The notes under the pieces are model-generated. The model had not been told where the DNA came from. It made no database searches and worked only from the letters and a program-made list of their open reading frames with translations. From contig JAIUJO010000085.1 of the NCBI GenBank assembly GCA_023846275.1, positions 712,365-776,364 of the forward strand: a stretch of 64,000 bases of DNA, given 5' to 3'. The stretch's first letter is position 1. Every line of letters begins with the position of its first letter. Of the stretch, positions 39,510-52,640 are shown piece by piece. Origin of the DNA: Vanilla planifolia (taxonomy: Eukaryota > Streptophyta > Magnoliopsida > Asparagales > Orchidaceae). The position numbers were made by a program, and so were the translations under genes.

Positions 39510-39514
39510 TGACC
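39510..39514. repeat. Target-site duplication, left copy (TGACC)
   Basis: It is identical to 40615-40619 on the other side of the solo LTR. Five bases is the usual duplication length for plant copia and gypsy integrases. Confidence 0.88.
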
Positions 39515-39670
39515 TGATGTAGGACAAAAAGGGGTAGGGTGACACAAAAAGATACGGGATTGTGTGTGTAGATAGAAAAGGAAAGGGAAATGATAAAAGC
39601 TTTAGATTTTGAGATTTTGGTGGAGGGGTAGGAAGATGGATAGTAGAACCAGTGTCGGGGATAACTTACT

Positions 39671-39824
39671 GGTGTGGCATCTCACCACTTGGGCCTCGCA
39701 CCCCTCCTCCCAGTACCAGAGCTTCAGCGAATCAGCACGCCAAAACTGGAGTGGCGTCTCACCACTTGGACCTCACGTCCCTCCTCCCAGTATCAGAGAT
39801 TTGACGAGTTGGCACGCCAAAGAC
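39671..39824. repeat. 77-bp tandem duplication inside the solo LTR
   Basis: Two adjacent copies (39671-39747 and 39748-39824) share TCTCACCACTTGG, CCTCCTCCCAGTA, CAGAG and GCACGCCAAA in the same order. CTCACC at 39681 and 39758 sets the 77-bp period. The copies are about 80% identical by eye, so the duplication predates this insertion or belongs to the family. Confidence 0.88.
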
Positions 39825-39915
39825 ACTCAGAGCACTCACGCTTAGAATGGAAGCAAACAAACTCAAAAGCTTGCATTAACTATTCAATCTTTTTTTACAA
39901 CAGAAGAGGACTTCC

Positions 39916-39928
39916 CCTTATATAGGAA
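39916..39928 (-). promoter_or_regulatory. TATA-like site in the solo LTR
   Basis: The minus strand reads CCTATATAAGG, a good TATA box, which would place a start near 39885-39895 with transcription toward lower coordinates. The plus strand reads CTTATATAGG, a weaker match. The assignment to the minus strand is therefore tentative and no promoter activity is implied for a solo LTR. Confidence 0.45.
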
Positions 39929-40105
39929 TCCATAAGGGTACAAAAGACATTTAACTCATAACATGGGAATACTAAAGGACACATGGATAAATTAAAAGTC
40001 ACCTAAAAATTACAAACCGACTCTTAAAATTCTGAGAAAAATAATCAAAATTAAGTTTATTTAACCCTAATTTCGGATGGCTGGAGGCGCGGCAACGGCG
40101 GCGGT

Positions 40106-40287
40106 GGGTCGGTGCTGGCTGGCGTGGGTCGGCACGTGTCACAGATCGTGGGTCGGTGCTGGCAGGCGTGGGTCGGCGCGGGTCACAGGTCGCGGGTCGG
40201 TGCCGGCTGGCGTGGGTCGGCGAGGGTCACAGGTTGGTGCGGGTCGATCCAGGCTGGCGTGGGTCGGTGCGGGTCACAGGTTGGTGC
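40106..40287. repeat. GC-rich 44/47-bp minisatellite in the solo LTR
   Basis: Four tandem units begin at 40106, 40150, 40194 and 40241, of lengths 44, 44, 47 and 47, and a partial fifth follows at 40288. Each contains GGGTCGGTGC (or GGGTCGATCC), GGCTGGCGTGGGTCGG and GGGTCACAGGT or a close variant. The region to about 40400 is very rich in G, C and CpG, in sharp contrast to the AT-rich surroundings. It probably belongs to the transcribed leader or U3 part of the LTR. Confidence 0.92.
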
Positions 40288-40614
40288 GGGTCGACGAGCC
40301 CGGGCGGGACTCGGGCGCGGGTCTGGCTCGTCGGTCGAACCCGGGTCTGGTTCGCGGCGGACGGCGCGACAGGCGGCAGCCATAGGCGGCGGAAGGAGCC
40401 GGCGGCAAGAAAAGTGTTTTTCGCGCTATTTTGGCTCCTGGGAGTCCGTTTGAACTCTGAATTCGATTCCGAAAGATGTTCCGGAATCCATGTTTCGGTG
40501 CATACATCACTGCATCATTTTTTACCTCATAATATTTCAAAAAATATTTTGAAAATTTAAATAAAAATTGTTCCCCCGTTGTTCGTGCAACGCCAAGCTT
40601 TGATGTCCGCATCA

Positions 40615-40619
40615 TGACC
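40615..40619. repeat. Target-site duplication, right copy (TGACC)
   Basis: This exact match to 39510-39514 directly abuts the CA end of the solo LTR and fixes the right boundary. Confidence 0.88.
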
Positions 40620-42390
40620 ACTTGTGCATAAATTTCATAATGCAATCAAGTTTTTAATGCTTTTAATATGATTTCTTAAAAAAGAACACTATTTATTAAA
40701 TCAATGGAAGTTATATTTCTTTTTTTTTCGTCACAAAACAATACTTATAGAATATTCAACAAAAAAATATAATGGTAAGAGAGCTTATAAATATCATTTT
40801 TTGTTTGTATAGTTATCAAAGTAAGAAAATTGAAATAAGGGACATCAAAAACTTTGAAAAAATAAGTTTCAATGATCCTTCTCATTTATTCCATATATAA
40901 ATTTAACAATATACTTTTAACATCTATTATAAATAGCTCAAAAGCTTCATAGGATAAGTATTAAGTGCTAGCCATTTGATGAAATAGATAACATAATTAT
41001 TTGCTCAAAAAAGAATCTATACAGGATAATCTAGATGAGTCATTATTTATTAAAAGAAAATTGGTTGAATTGTAATAATAATAGTTTTACATGATGAAAA
41101 TATGTTTGGTAGAAGTAACCAATGATTATGTGGATAGCATGCCATGATGAAGAGGTTCCAAGTTTGACATGAAAAAATGAGAGAATTGACATTCTTTCTA
41201 TGATTATAAGATAAATAACTATCTAAAGGAATGTTTGTCTCATAAACAAATTCTTTAATTGAGATGCTAAAGGCATTAACTTTAAAAATATTAAATCTAT
41301 CTCAAACCCTTTAATCCCTTAATTAAATTTAGAATAGATGAGCAAGTAAAGCCAATGGATCAAAAAAAATATGAGAGGAATGATACGATCATTCTCATAT
41401 TTCATTACCAGTAGACAAAATATTATATATAGTAAAGGACAATGTTTTAGGATTAAATCATGCCTAAATATGGGAACTTTATAAGAAATGAAAATGATTT
41501 TTTTATGTTCAATTAAGTCAAAATTCTAGAGGTTTTTTACCTATTAATTCAAAATACTATTAATGATGACCAAATGGTGAGAAAGAACAAAGCTTATATT
41601 AAAGAGGTGCTCCAAATTGATGGGTAACTTATCCATAACATTTGTTTTATAACATGGTTATATTAACTACATAAATCTTACAATCTATCCTTTTTTTATT
41701 TGCACTTATGTTTTTATTACAAGCTTATATTTGTTTGTTAACATAGAAAAGGGAAAATTGTTACATTGTGAACCAAAATGTCTACAATTCTAATGTGTAT
41801 TATGAGTTCAAATGTAAATCTGAGTGCCATCTAAGAACTCACAATTGGAATTTACCCAAGATTTGGGCTCTATGAAGTCAATGAAATAAATATTTATCTT
41901 CTCAAAATAATAAAATAAAAATGCATTGATGATCTAAAAAACAAATTAAAAATGAACTAAAAAAATTACTTTGTTAATGGAAAATGAATAATGGCAACAT
42001 TTCCCAATTAATGCATACTTTGTTGTGCTGTTGACCTCTAGCTATGGTTTTTTGTTTGATGTCAACAAAACTAAAGTATTTCTAAATAATGTATTTCATT
42101 ACATTTCTAAACAAGACCATGGATGGCTTAAGCTCTCAAGGTCCTTATTAAGAAAGTTTGGTAGTCTTTCATAAGACCTAAAAGAAGCAAGCCATTGTTG
42201 ATTGTCTTGGCTAAGTTTTCTTTGAAAATGAATTTAACTTTAAGACCACAAGATAAGTACTCCTAGTTTTGCTATTAAAAATTTCTTCAGATTTTTGGAA
42301 TTTCTTTACTTAATGTATTAGGAAAAAGGGACATTTGCTTTGCAAATAAAAAGGTTAAAGTGCTATGTTAGTCTAAGAGATTTAGTGCAA
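40620..42390. other. AT-rich core, right part, no gene seen
   Basis: About 1.8 kb of AT-rich DNA has dense stops in every frame and no recognisable domain or structural RNA. It runs to a sharp junction at GATTTAGTGCAAGGCACACA, where the C/A-rich arm begins. Confidence 0.6.
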
Positions 42391-44392
42391 GGCACACACA
42401 CATACATGCACACACACATGTGCACACACACATACACACATACATACTCACATATATACACACGTATGCACACAACAAATACACACACAATACATATATG
42501 CACACATAGCCACAGGCAGGCACACACACGCACACACACACATACATAAATATAAGCACATAGATATACACACACACACCCACACACACACAAATACATA
42601 TAAGTATAGGCACATGTATACACAAACTCACATGTACATACATATGTTCACAAATGTGCATACAAGTGCACAAACACACATAGATACACACACCCTTACC
42701 AACATGTGCACCCAAACATTAATGCACACATAGACATTAACACACATGTGTAAGCAGACACACACACAAACATTAGTGCACAAGCACCCAAACACCTACA
42801 CACATGCACAAAGACACACATATGCATACATGTGTACACACAAACACACTCGTTTGCACACAAACTCATAGATGCGCACACACAAATGCACACACACACA
42901 CACACTCATACATAAGGACATGTGGTTAAACATAAGCAAACACACATGCACGTGAAAGCATATGTACATGCATGTATATAAGCACAAGCATACACACAAA
43001 CAAGCATGCATGCATATGCACAGACATGCACATAAACACGTGCATGCACACACACATGTATGTATAGGCTCACACACTCATAAACATGCACACACAAAGA
43101 CACCATACACTCATACAAGATGTACGCATATAGACATGTGTGCAAACAAATGCATAATCACATACACAGACAAGAACATAAGGACACATAAACACACTAC
43201 ACCCACACAGACATTATGCCTAGATTCACACACACATGCACCACAAACACTCACACAAAGACACACATGCACTCACAAAACTACTACACACACAACACAC
43301 ATGTTCCTAACATAGGTGTACATGCATGCACATGCACACACAAATACACACACTCACACACCCACACACACCCCCATATGGATACTCTCTCACACAACAA
43401 AGATGCACACTCATGTAGATGAACACACACAAAAACCCATTCATAAGAACACATACTCATGCATCCACACACAAAAAGATATATACACATGCAAAAATAC
43501 ACGCACGCATGTACACAATGACACACACATATACAAACACATAGCCACACGAATGAACATGCACACATCCACAAGAACATCCATGCACACAAGCATATAT
43601 GCTCACATACACATATGAAAATGTGTGCACATAGACAATTACACACACACATAAACACACAAGAACACATGCTCATACACATGGAGCACATGCACTCATA
43701 GATGGACCCACGCAAGCATTACTCACACACATGCACAAAAATGTGTACGTATAAATATGAGTACAAGCAAACAATAACACATGCACAAATACGCATATGC
43801 ACACAGGATTGCACACACACACCCATACACACACAAACATGCTCACATATGAACATGCAAACACACACATATGCATGCTCACATGCACACATAAACTAAC
43901 ATTTACACAAACATATATGAACACAAATACACATGCACAAGCAAACATACACACACACATGAACACACACTCATTCACAATGATGCCAATGCATACAAAC
44001 ATGCATGGACACACACACATGAACACAAACAAGCACAAACATAATCATACATTTATAAATATGCACATACACATAAACAGATGCACACACACACAAGAAT
44101 GCATACACACAAACATACAGACAAAAATATGCACATGCATACACATGCACATGCTCAAAGACACACAACACACATTCATGTACACTCTCACATGCACACA
44201 CGCATGCACACACACACACACACATGTATACACATGCACAGACACTCATATGCCTACACTCATATAGAGAAACACTCTTGTGCATACACATGCACAGACG
44301 TGCATTTGTATCTATGTACACATATGCACACAAGCATGTACCTGTGCATATGATTATAAATGCACACACATGTACACTCACACATAGGTACA

Positions 44393-44488
44393 AACACACA
44401 CATACACGTATGCTCACCCACAAACACACACACATACACGTATGCTCACCCACAAACACACACACGTACACGTATGCTCACCCACAAA
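44393..44488. repeat. 32-bp unit in three tandem copies
   Basis: TACACGTATGCTCACCCACA occurs at 44403, 44435 and 44467, exactly 32 bp apart. The second and third copies are nearly identical and differ at one base beside the CGTA step. This young local amplification shows that the right arm is still, or was recently, expanding by short tandem duplication. Confidence 0.95.
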
Positions 44489-45779
44489 CACACACACATG
44501 CATATGAATGCTCTATCATATGCACACACAAACACATGCATGTGCATGCACATACCAATGCACAATCTCTCATACACACACATATACACATGCACACACA
44601 CACATCAACACACATGTAGATACAAAGGTATAAACATGGAGATGTAAGTATACACTCATGCACACATGCCTACACACTCACATAGGAACACACATACACA
44701 CATGCACACACACCCACACCCACATCCACACTCATGCCTACACATGCAAAGATGCAGACATGCATACATACTATATGCAAACACTTGTACACCCACATAT
44801 GCACACACACATGCAAAAAAAGACACAAGCACACACATGCACTTACACAAATATAAAGACATACACAAGAGTACACATGCATATACAATATGCACATGCA
44901 CGTGCACAAGCACATGCACACATCCACCTACCCACACACAAATACACAAGCCCACACTCATATTCATGATTGCTTACATGCATGTCATGCACACATGCAG
45001 ACATCCACATACACAAACACACAAGAAAACATATGCTCATATGTATACACACACATGTACACTCACACACACCCAGACACAGATGCCCACACACAAACCC
45101 ATGCACATAGACACTCAAACACATACACATATGCTTGTGCACACTTACATACAAGTGTACACGTGCACACATACATGCAAACATGCACACATAGGTACAC
45201 ACACACATACACACAGGCACATGTGCACAATTGTAGACCACTACATATATAACGAGACACACATACACATGCATGTAGATATGTACATGCCCACACACAC
45301 ACACATATGCACACATTCAAAGACAAGCACACACATTCATAGAAACACACTCACACTTGAACACACACATCCACACAAACACATAAAGAGTTGTACACAT
45401 AACCACATACACACACAGCATGCACACAAAAATGCACTTTCACACACCCATGCATAGACATGCATGCACACAAAAATAGACACACAAACACACATGCCCA
45501 CACATGTACACAAGCATGCATACATGCATGCACACACAAATCCACACATGCACAGACATGTTATACACATGTACACATACACACAAGCACACACACTCAT
45601 ATGCACACACAGACGCATGCATGCACAAACACCCAAACACACACATACATGTACACACACATTCACACACACAAGCAAGCACACACACATACATGCCCAC
45701 ACACAAGGACACACACACATACACATATGCACAAGAACATATACATGCACTCACATAAGCATATATGCATAAAAACTAA

Positions 45780-48700
45780 TACATGAAAACATACACATAC
45801 TCAAATACATATACACACAAGAGGATGAACACACATCTGTACAAACACACACACATATAGACATGTATGCATGCATGCATGCACACACACACACACATGT
45901 GTAGGCATACAAGAACACATGTATATACACACACATGCATGCACACATGAACACAAACACGCACACATACATGCACACACACACACAACACATGTGCACA
46001 CACACACACACATGTTTGCACACACATATATGTTGACACATGCACAATTACACACATGCATTTACTCATATTAATAGACACATGAACACATGCACACTCA
46101 CCCACACACACACACATGGTCTTATATGCACTCACAAAGGCACACACATATGCTCACCATAAACACCTATGCCAATCTGCACACACACACACACATACTT
46201 GAATGCACCTAAACATACACACATGTGTGTACATGCACATGCACAAAGACAAACAAATGTATGTAGGAGCATGCACACATGCATATAAACACACCCACAC
46301 ACACATGCACACACACACACGAACACACACATGCACATGTGCATACACACAAAAATACGCACATGCATATAGATGTAAAAATATGTACGCACACACACAT
46401 AAACACATGCATATACATTTCATCACACACAGCGCTAGATAAACTCATACACACAACCAGACAAACTCACACCCACACATATACAAGAACACACATGCAC
46501 ATGTATAAGCACACACAGACATAAGTGACACACAGGAATGTGTGCACATGCACACACCCACACACAAAATCCCCTCCACACATGTATGTATGAATAGTAT
46601 TGACAAACTTGCACACAAACTTGCTCACACACAAAGACACAAGCATAAATATGCACACTCACATGTGCACACACACACACACAAACACACATGCACATCT
46701 CCACGTGCACACATGTACACACACACATATACACACATGCATATGTAAACATAAACCCACACACATATGGCCACACACTTACACACGTGCACATGCACAC
46801 AAATCCATGCACACTTGCATACATGCCACACAAAAGAACACACACACACACACTAACATGAACATGCACACACACACAACCATTCACATGCACATAGATA
46901 AAACACATGTACACACGTGCACTTGGACAGACATGCAAAACTAGACATGCAAATGCAAATAAATGCAAACCTACACACTCTCACCTATACCCACATGCAC
47001 ACAAATGCTTGCATGCACACACAAATAAGCACATTAACATAGACATATGAACACATGCACAAAGATGCACACAAATACACATAAGCACAAAGAAGCACAC
47101 ACACACATAGACACATATACTATGTGTTGACATGAATACATGCACTCTTGCACACACATGCATGCACACTCACACATGTGCACAAACATAGATATGTACA
47201 CAAGAACACATACATACATAGACACATATATGCATACATGGACATGCAAGCACAAACACATATGCACACCTATAGTCACATTATCACACACTCACTCACA
47301 CATGAACACACAACACATACACACAAAGGCACATAGTTGCTCCCATACACACACACAAACAAACACATATATTCACAAATAAAGATATGCACATGTACCT
47401 AAGGATAAATACATAGGCACACATGCATGCTTGCACATGCGCACACACACACACATATGCATTCACTCATGCTTTCACACTCACCTGACATGAACACATA
47501 TGCACCCACACATGCACAAATACACTACACACCTACACAATGAGGTACCCACATATAAATGCTCACACACACACATGCTCACACATGCATACACAAACAA
47601 ACATGCATGCACATACACACACAAGACACATGTGTACACAGGTGCACACATATGCACATACACACATACACAAATGCACAAACACACACATAAAAACATG
47701 CACTCATGAACATGCATGTACATGCACGTGTATGCACATGCACGTGTATGCACAAGCACACACATATTCACTCACATGTACAAGCAAGCACACACATTCA
47801 CTCACATGTACAAGCACTGGCTCATATGCACATAGACTTGTCAACATGCACACACATGGGCTCACAGACATGCATGCACATGCATGCATGGCATACACAC
47901 ACACATGAATACAGACACACCCACACTCACACACATATACATGTATGCACACACATAGACACATGAACAAATAGGCGCATAGACGCATGCATACACACAA
48001 ACTGATAAACATGCACACAGATGCACATATGCACTTACACACATGCATATATATGCACACAAAGATGCACACACACACACACGAACACACATGGGTGCAT
48101 TCATAGACATACACAAACATAGACATTAACACAATGATGCATACACGCACACATACACACACACACATGTATGCACATGTATGTACATGCAGACGCATTC
48201 ACATATGTACACACACATTCACATATGTACACATGCACACACACATAGGAGAACATGCACGTACTCACTCAAACATACAGATAAATGAACACATGCATGA
48301 ATACATTCACATAAGCAACTAGGAACACACATACACATGTGTACACAAACAAACACACACATGCAAGCACTCCAACATGAATTAAACATTAATAAAAGCA
48401 AATGTACTCATGCATTCATAGGTACAAAAACTCACTCATGTAGATATGTATAGACACTTGCATATACACACATGTGCATGCCATAATACAAGCACAAACA
48501 CATGCACATGTACATGCACACACGCTTATGGACACATCTATGCACACACATGTATGAACACATACACACACATGTACACTAACACACACACATAGGTAAA
48601 CATAAATGCAAACAAATGTACACACATATGCACACACAAGCAGACACACATGCACAATCTCATAGTTGGACATGCACACGTGAACACACACACAAACACG

Positions 48701-51700
48701 TTCACTCTCCCACACACACACATATTTGCTTACGTGCACATGTTTGAACATGCACACATAAACATACACTCACACACACATGAACAACCGCACACATGAA
48801 TGGAAACATGCACCAACACACACTCATATGTACAAGTGAACTTTCACTCACACATGTTTGTGGGCAAACTCACCCATTAACACATGCACACATACAAACA
48901 ACCCCACACGGACAATTGCACACACATGCACACAAGCACAAAAGCATATATACATATGCACACACACACATAAAACCACATATATACATAAACATGCACA
49001 TACATATACATACACAAACATATACATATGCATATAGACACATAAATATAGACACATGCATAAACACAATCACAAGCACACAAACATGTACACACAAATG
49101 CATACACACACGTCCACACAAATACACTTGCACATGCACTCATGCAGGCCTGCACACATGCACATATGCAAACCTACACACATGCACATGCATATATGCA
49201 CTACATATACACATAGACACATGCTCAAAAACACATACACATACACACACACACATAAATGCATACACACATGCCTATAAGTAGAGACACACAAACACAC
49301 ATACACATGCAAACATATGCACACACACACACACTCGCACTCATGCACATGCAGACACTTGCTTGCATAAACACATGTGGGTGCACACACATGCCCATAC
49401 ACACACATGGACACAAACTAATGCATGGGAACACACAAGCACACGCACGCACAAGCATACACTAACACCTGCACACAAACACACATACACATGCCCACAT
49501 GGGTGCATCTCTATACATGCCCACAAATGCACACACTTACACAAACAAACACTGAATAACACATACACATGCATACACACACACACAACATTCACACACA
49601 TGTAAGCACATACATACACACATGTGTGCACACATACAGACACACATGCATAAATAAACACACATTTGTTCATCCATACACAAGCACATGCACACACACA
49701 AAATAGACAAAACCACACCAACAAACTAACATACACATCCACACAAAGTGCACACAACCACGAACACACCTAAGCATAGGCGCACACACACACACACAAG
49801 CATTGGTATGTACATAAACATACACACATGTACACATACATTCACACATGCACACATGCACACATGCAATTTTGCACATTTGTGCAACACGAAAGCAAGA
49901 ATGAACCTGCACTCATGTAGTTAAGAAGACACATGCACACACGTACACACACACACATATACGCATGTACATTCACACACACACACATGCACAAAAATGC
50001 ATAAATGCATATGCACTCAAACATGCATGAACACACAATACACATGCCCATGCACATACAAGGACATGCACATGCACACAAAAACACATGCATGCATGCA
50101 TAAGCACACGTACACACAAGAACATGCATAGGTGCAAGCACACATATCTGCACACACAAATGATCACACACATGCACATATATGCACACACACATACACA
50201 GACAAGAATGCAAAAGCACATGCACACACACACACACTCCCAAAACACACAAATAGAAAAATATGCAAACAGACATGCACACACACATATTTAGATGAAT
50301 GCATGCATATGAAGACTTATAAACAAGCTCACACATACACACACTTGCATGTAAATGCACACAAATGCACATATACGCACACACACAAGCACAAAAACTA
50401 AAACAAACACAATCACACACACATACAAATACACATACACATGCACACTTGCTTACACACACAAAAAAGTCTACACAAACATGTAAGCACACACACACAT
50501 ACAGTACAGATAGGCACACACGCTTGCACCAGTACACATGCAAACCTGCATGCTCAAAACACACACACAAGTTATACATGCACAAACAAATGCATATGCA
50601 CCCACATACACACACAAGCATTTACATACACATACATGAACACTTGTGCACACATGCAACTTCTCACACACACATCCACAAAAACAAAAACATGCAAATG
50701 CACACACACATGCACATGCAACACATACACAAGCACAAACACACACATGCATTAGCAAATGCACACACATAAATGCAATATCAAACATGCACACATGCAT
50801 ATGCAAACGTACATGCACATACACATGCATGCGCATAGACACGCATTCACATGCATACTGACTTGCACTCACAAACACATGCTATCACATACATGCATGC
50901 ACATGCACACTTGTAGGCACACATGCACAAACACATGGGCCTATAAGAACATGAACAAATGCACACATGAATGCATGTATACATGGCTAGCATGCATAGT
51001 CACATGCAAGCATGGGCACATACACATGCACACACACACATGGTCACACAAGCACACACACAAGATACACACATGCAAACAAGGTACCCACCTGTATACA
51101 TAGACACATGCACACCCATATGCACATACACACACACACACACAAAGAAACAAACACACATGCACACAGAAGCATGCATGCATAGGCATGTGCACAAAGT
51201 TACAACTAAGCACACACATACATTTGCACATGTACATTTACAAACACACAACCATACATGCAAAAACACAGGCACATAACCACACACATACAAACACACA
51301 CACACAGATAAACACATATACATATCATGTGCTCATAGAGACACATGTATACATGTAGACAAGCACAACCTACACACAAATATAAACATGGAGAAACATA
51401 ATAAAATATCACACATGCACACATACACATGCACACATGTACAAACATATAAACACCTACACTTGTACACACAAACACATGCACAAAGGAACACATACAC
51501 AAGGATGCACACACACTAACATATGCACCCCATACACACCCATACACAAATGCATGTGCATGCCCACACAAACCCACCTACACACACATGTAAATGCACA
51601 CACACACACACATGCACACACATATACATGCACTAACACATAAAAACACACATAGAGGGACATAAACATGTGCACACACACACATAGATGCACACAGACA

Positions 51701-52640
51701 ATAACAAAAAAACATGCTTGCATACATGCACAAACACACTTACACCCACACACACACACAGACAATGATGTAGACATGCTTGCACCCACACACACACACA
51801 AAATCATACGCATATACATGTATATATAGACATGAACACTCTACGACATGGAAGTACCCACACACTCAAATATGTGTGCATGCATGCACACACACACACA
51901 CACTTGCACTTGCGTAGATATTGGCGCAACCCACTCTCACACACATTTGCACACACACACATACACACACCTATACAAATATACACACAAGCAGACACAC
52001 ATGTAGACGTACGAACATGCAAAGTGATACACACACTTGCACACATGGAACCACACACATGTACCCACAAGCTCACACAAGTATACACACACACACATGC
52101 ACAAACAAGCATTACCACCAACACCTACACAAGCACACACTCATACATGCACAAACAAGCTAGAATGCAAACACACACACACACACAAGCTCTAAGTCAC
52201 ACAATCATGTAGACACACATAGCCACACATACAAGCATATACACACAAATATAAATTCATGCACATACACACCACACACAGATGTGAAATACATACACAA
52301 ATGCATAGTCACAAAAAGTGAATGCAAAATAGACACATATGTCTACACAAACACATTACACACTGAACCACAAGCACACAAAAAGACACAAACTAAAGCA
52401 CATGCGCACAAATACTCACATATGCACAGATGCAAACAAACACACACACGAACATACATTAACATGCACATGCATAGATACACACACACATGCATACACC
52501 TTAGCACTCCTACCCACGTACACTCAAACACACACATGCACATGCATGAATAAAAACACTCATGCACAAACACACAGATGCATACATATAGATGTGTACA
52601 CAAGCACATTGCATATTCACACACACACAACTGTGCATGC
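45780..52640. repeat. Large duplicated segment, copy A
   Basis: Unusual landmarks in this stretch recur in the same order and orientation at 57.7-64.0 kb. Examples are AAGAACACAT after GCATAC (45911 and 57784), CTCACAAAGG (46131 and 58028), AGACTTGTC (47834 and 59472), AATAAAAGCA (48391 and 60025), TAAGAAGACACATGCAC (about 49922 and 61307), TATAAACAC (51448 and 62830) and CCACTCTCAC (51931 and 63357). The offset falls from 11873-11897 to about 11385-11450, so this copy carries roughly 500 bp more than the other, in steps. It contains local slippage products at 47724-47820 not seen in the other copy. Confidence 0.88.
47724..47816. repeat. Local 16-bp and 31-bp duplications in copy A
   Basis: GCACGTGTATGCACA occurs at 47724 and 47740 (16-bp period). 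ATTCACTCACATGTACAAGCA occurs at 47765 and 47796 (31-bp period). The equivalent place near 59405-59450 has each only once, so both arose after the large duplication. They account for part of the length difference between the copies. Confidence 0.85.

Larger units (their letters stand above)
39515..40614. mobile_element. Solo LTR of an LTR retrotransposon with 5-bp target duplication
   Basis: The element starts TGATGTAGGAC and ends GTCCGCATCA, so it has the canonical TG...CA ends inside a longer imperfect inverted terminal repeat. The five bases before it (39510-39514) and after it (40615-40619) are both TGACC, a perfect target-site duplication. It is about 1100 bp, which fits an LTR, and no internal domain or second LTR is present. 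This is the footprint left when the two LTRs of an element recombine. Inside are a 77-bp tandem duplication, a TATA-like site and a GC-rich minisatellite. Orientation is uncertain: TATATAAG favours the minus strand, while AATAAA near 40559 would suit the plus strand. Open frames of 78-134 codons in the GC-rich half look like by-products of GC content. The intact duplication suggests it is the youngest insertion in the window. The family (gypsy or copia) cannot be told from an LTR alone. Confidence 0.88.

Noticed and set aside
39710-39730. TACCAGAGCTTCAGCG, resembling a tRNA-Met primer-binding site (TGGTATCAGAGC)
   Set aside because: It lies inside the LTR and not directly after it, and the match is partial. 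A solo LTR has no primer-binding site left.
39609-39925. 78- and 83-codon frames over the 77-bp duplication
   Set aside because: They overlap each other in different frames within the LTR and have no recognisable domain.
40077-40560. GC-rich frames of 102-134 codons (Gly/Arg/Trp-rich repeats)
   Set aside because: They lie inside the solo LTR and follow the 44/47-bp minisatellite. Several frames are open at once, as expected in GC-rich DNA.
44393-44488. Regular direct repeats as a possible CRISPR array
   Set aside because: The units are head-to-tail without spacers, in eukaryotic low-complexity DNA; this is a tandem repeat.
44666-45457. 263-codon His/Thr-rich open frame in the right arm
   Set aside because: Same compositional artefact. 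The CA strand reads as His-Thr repeats, and long open frames run the other way over the same bases (for example 44843-45316).
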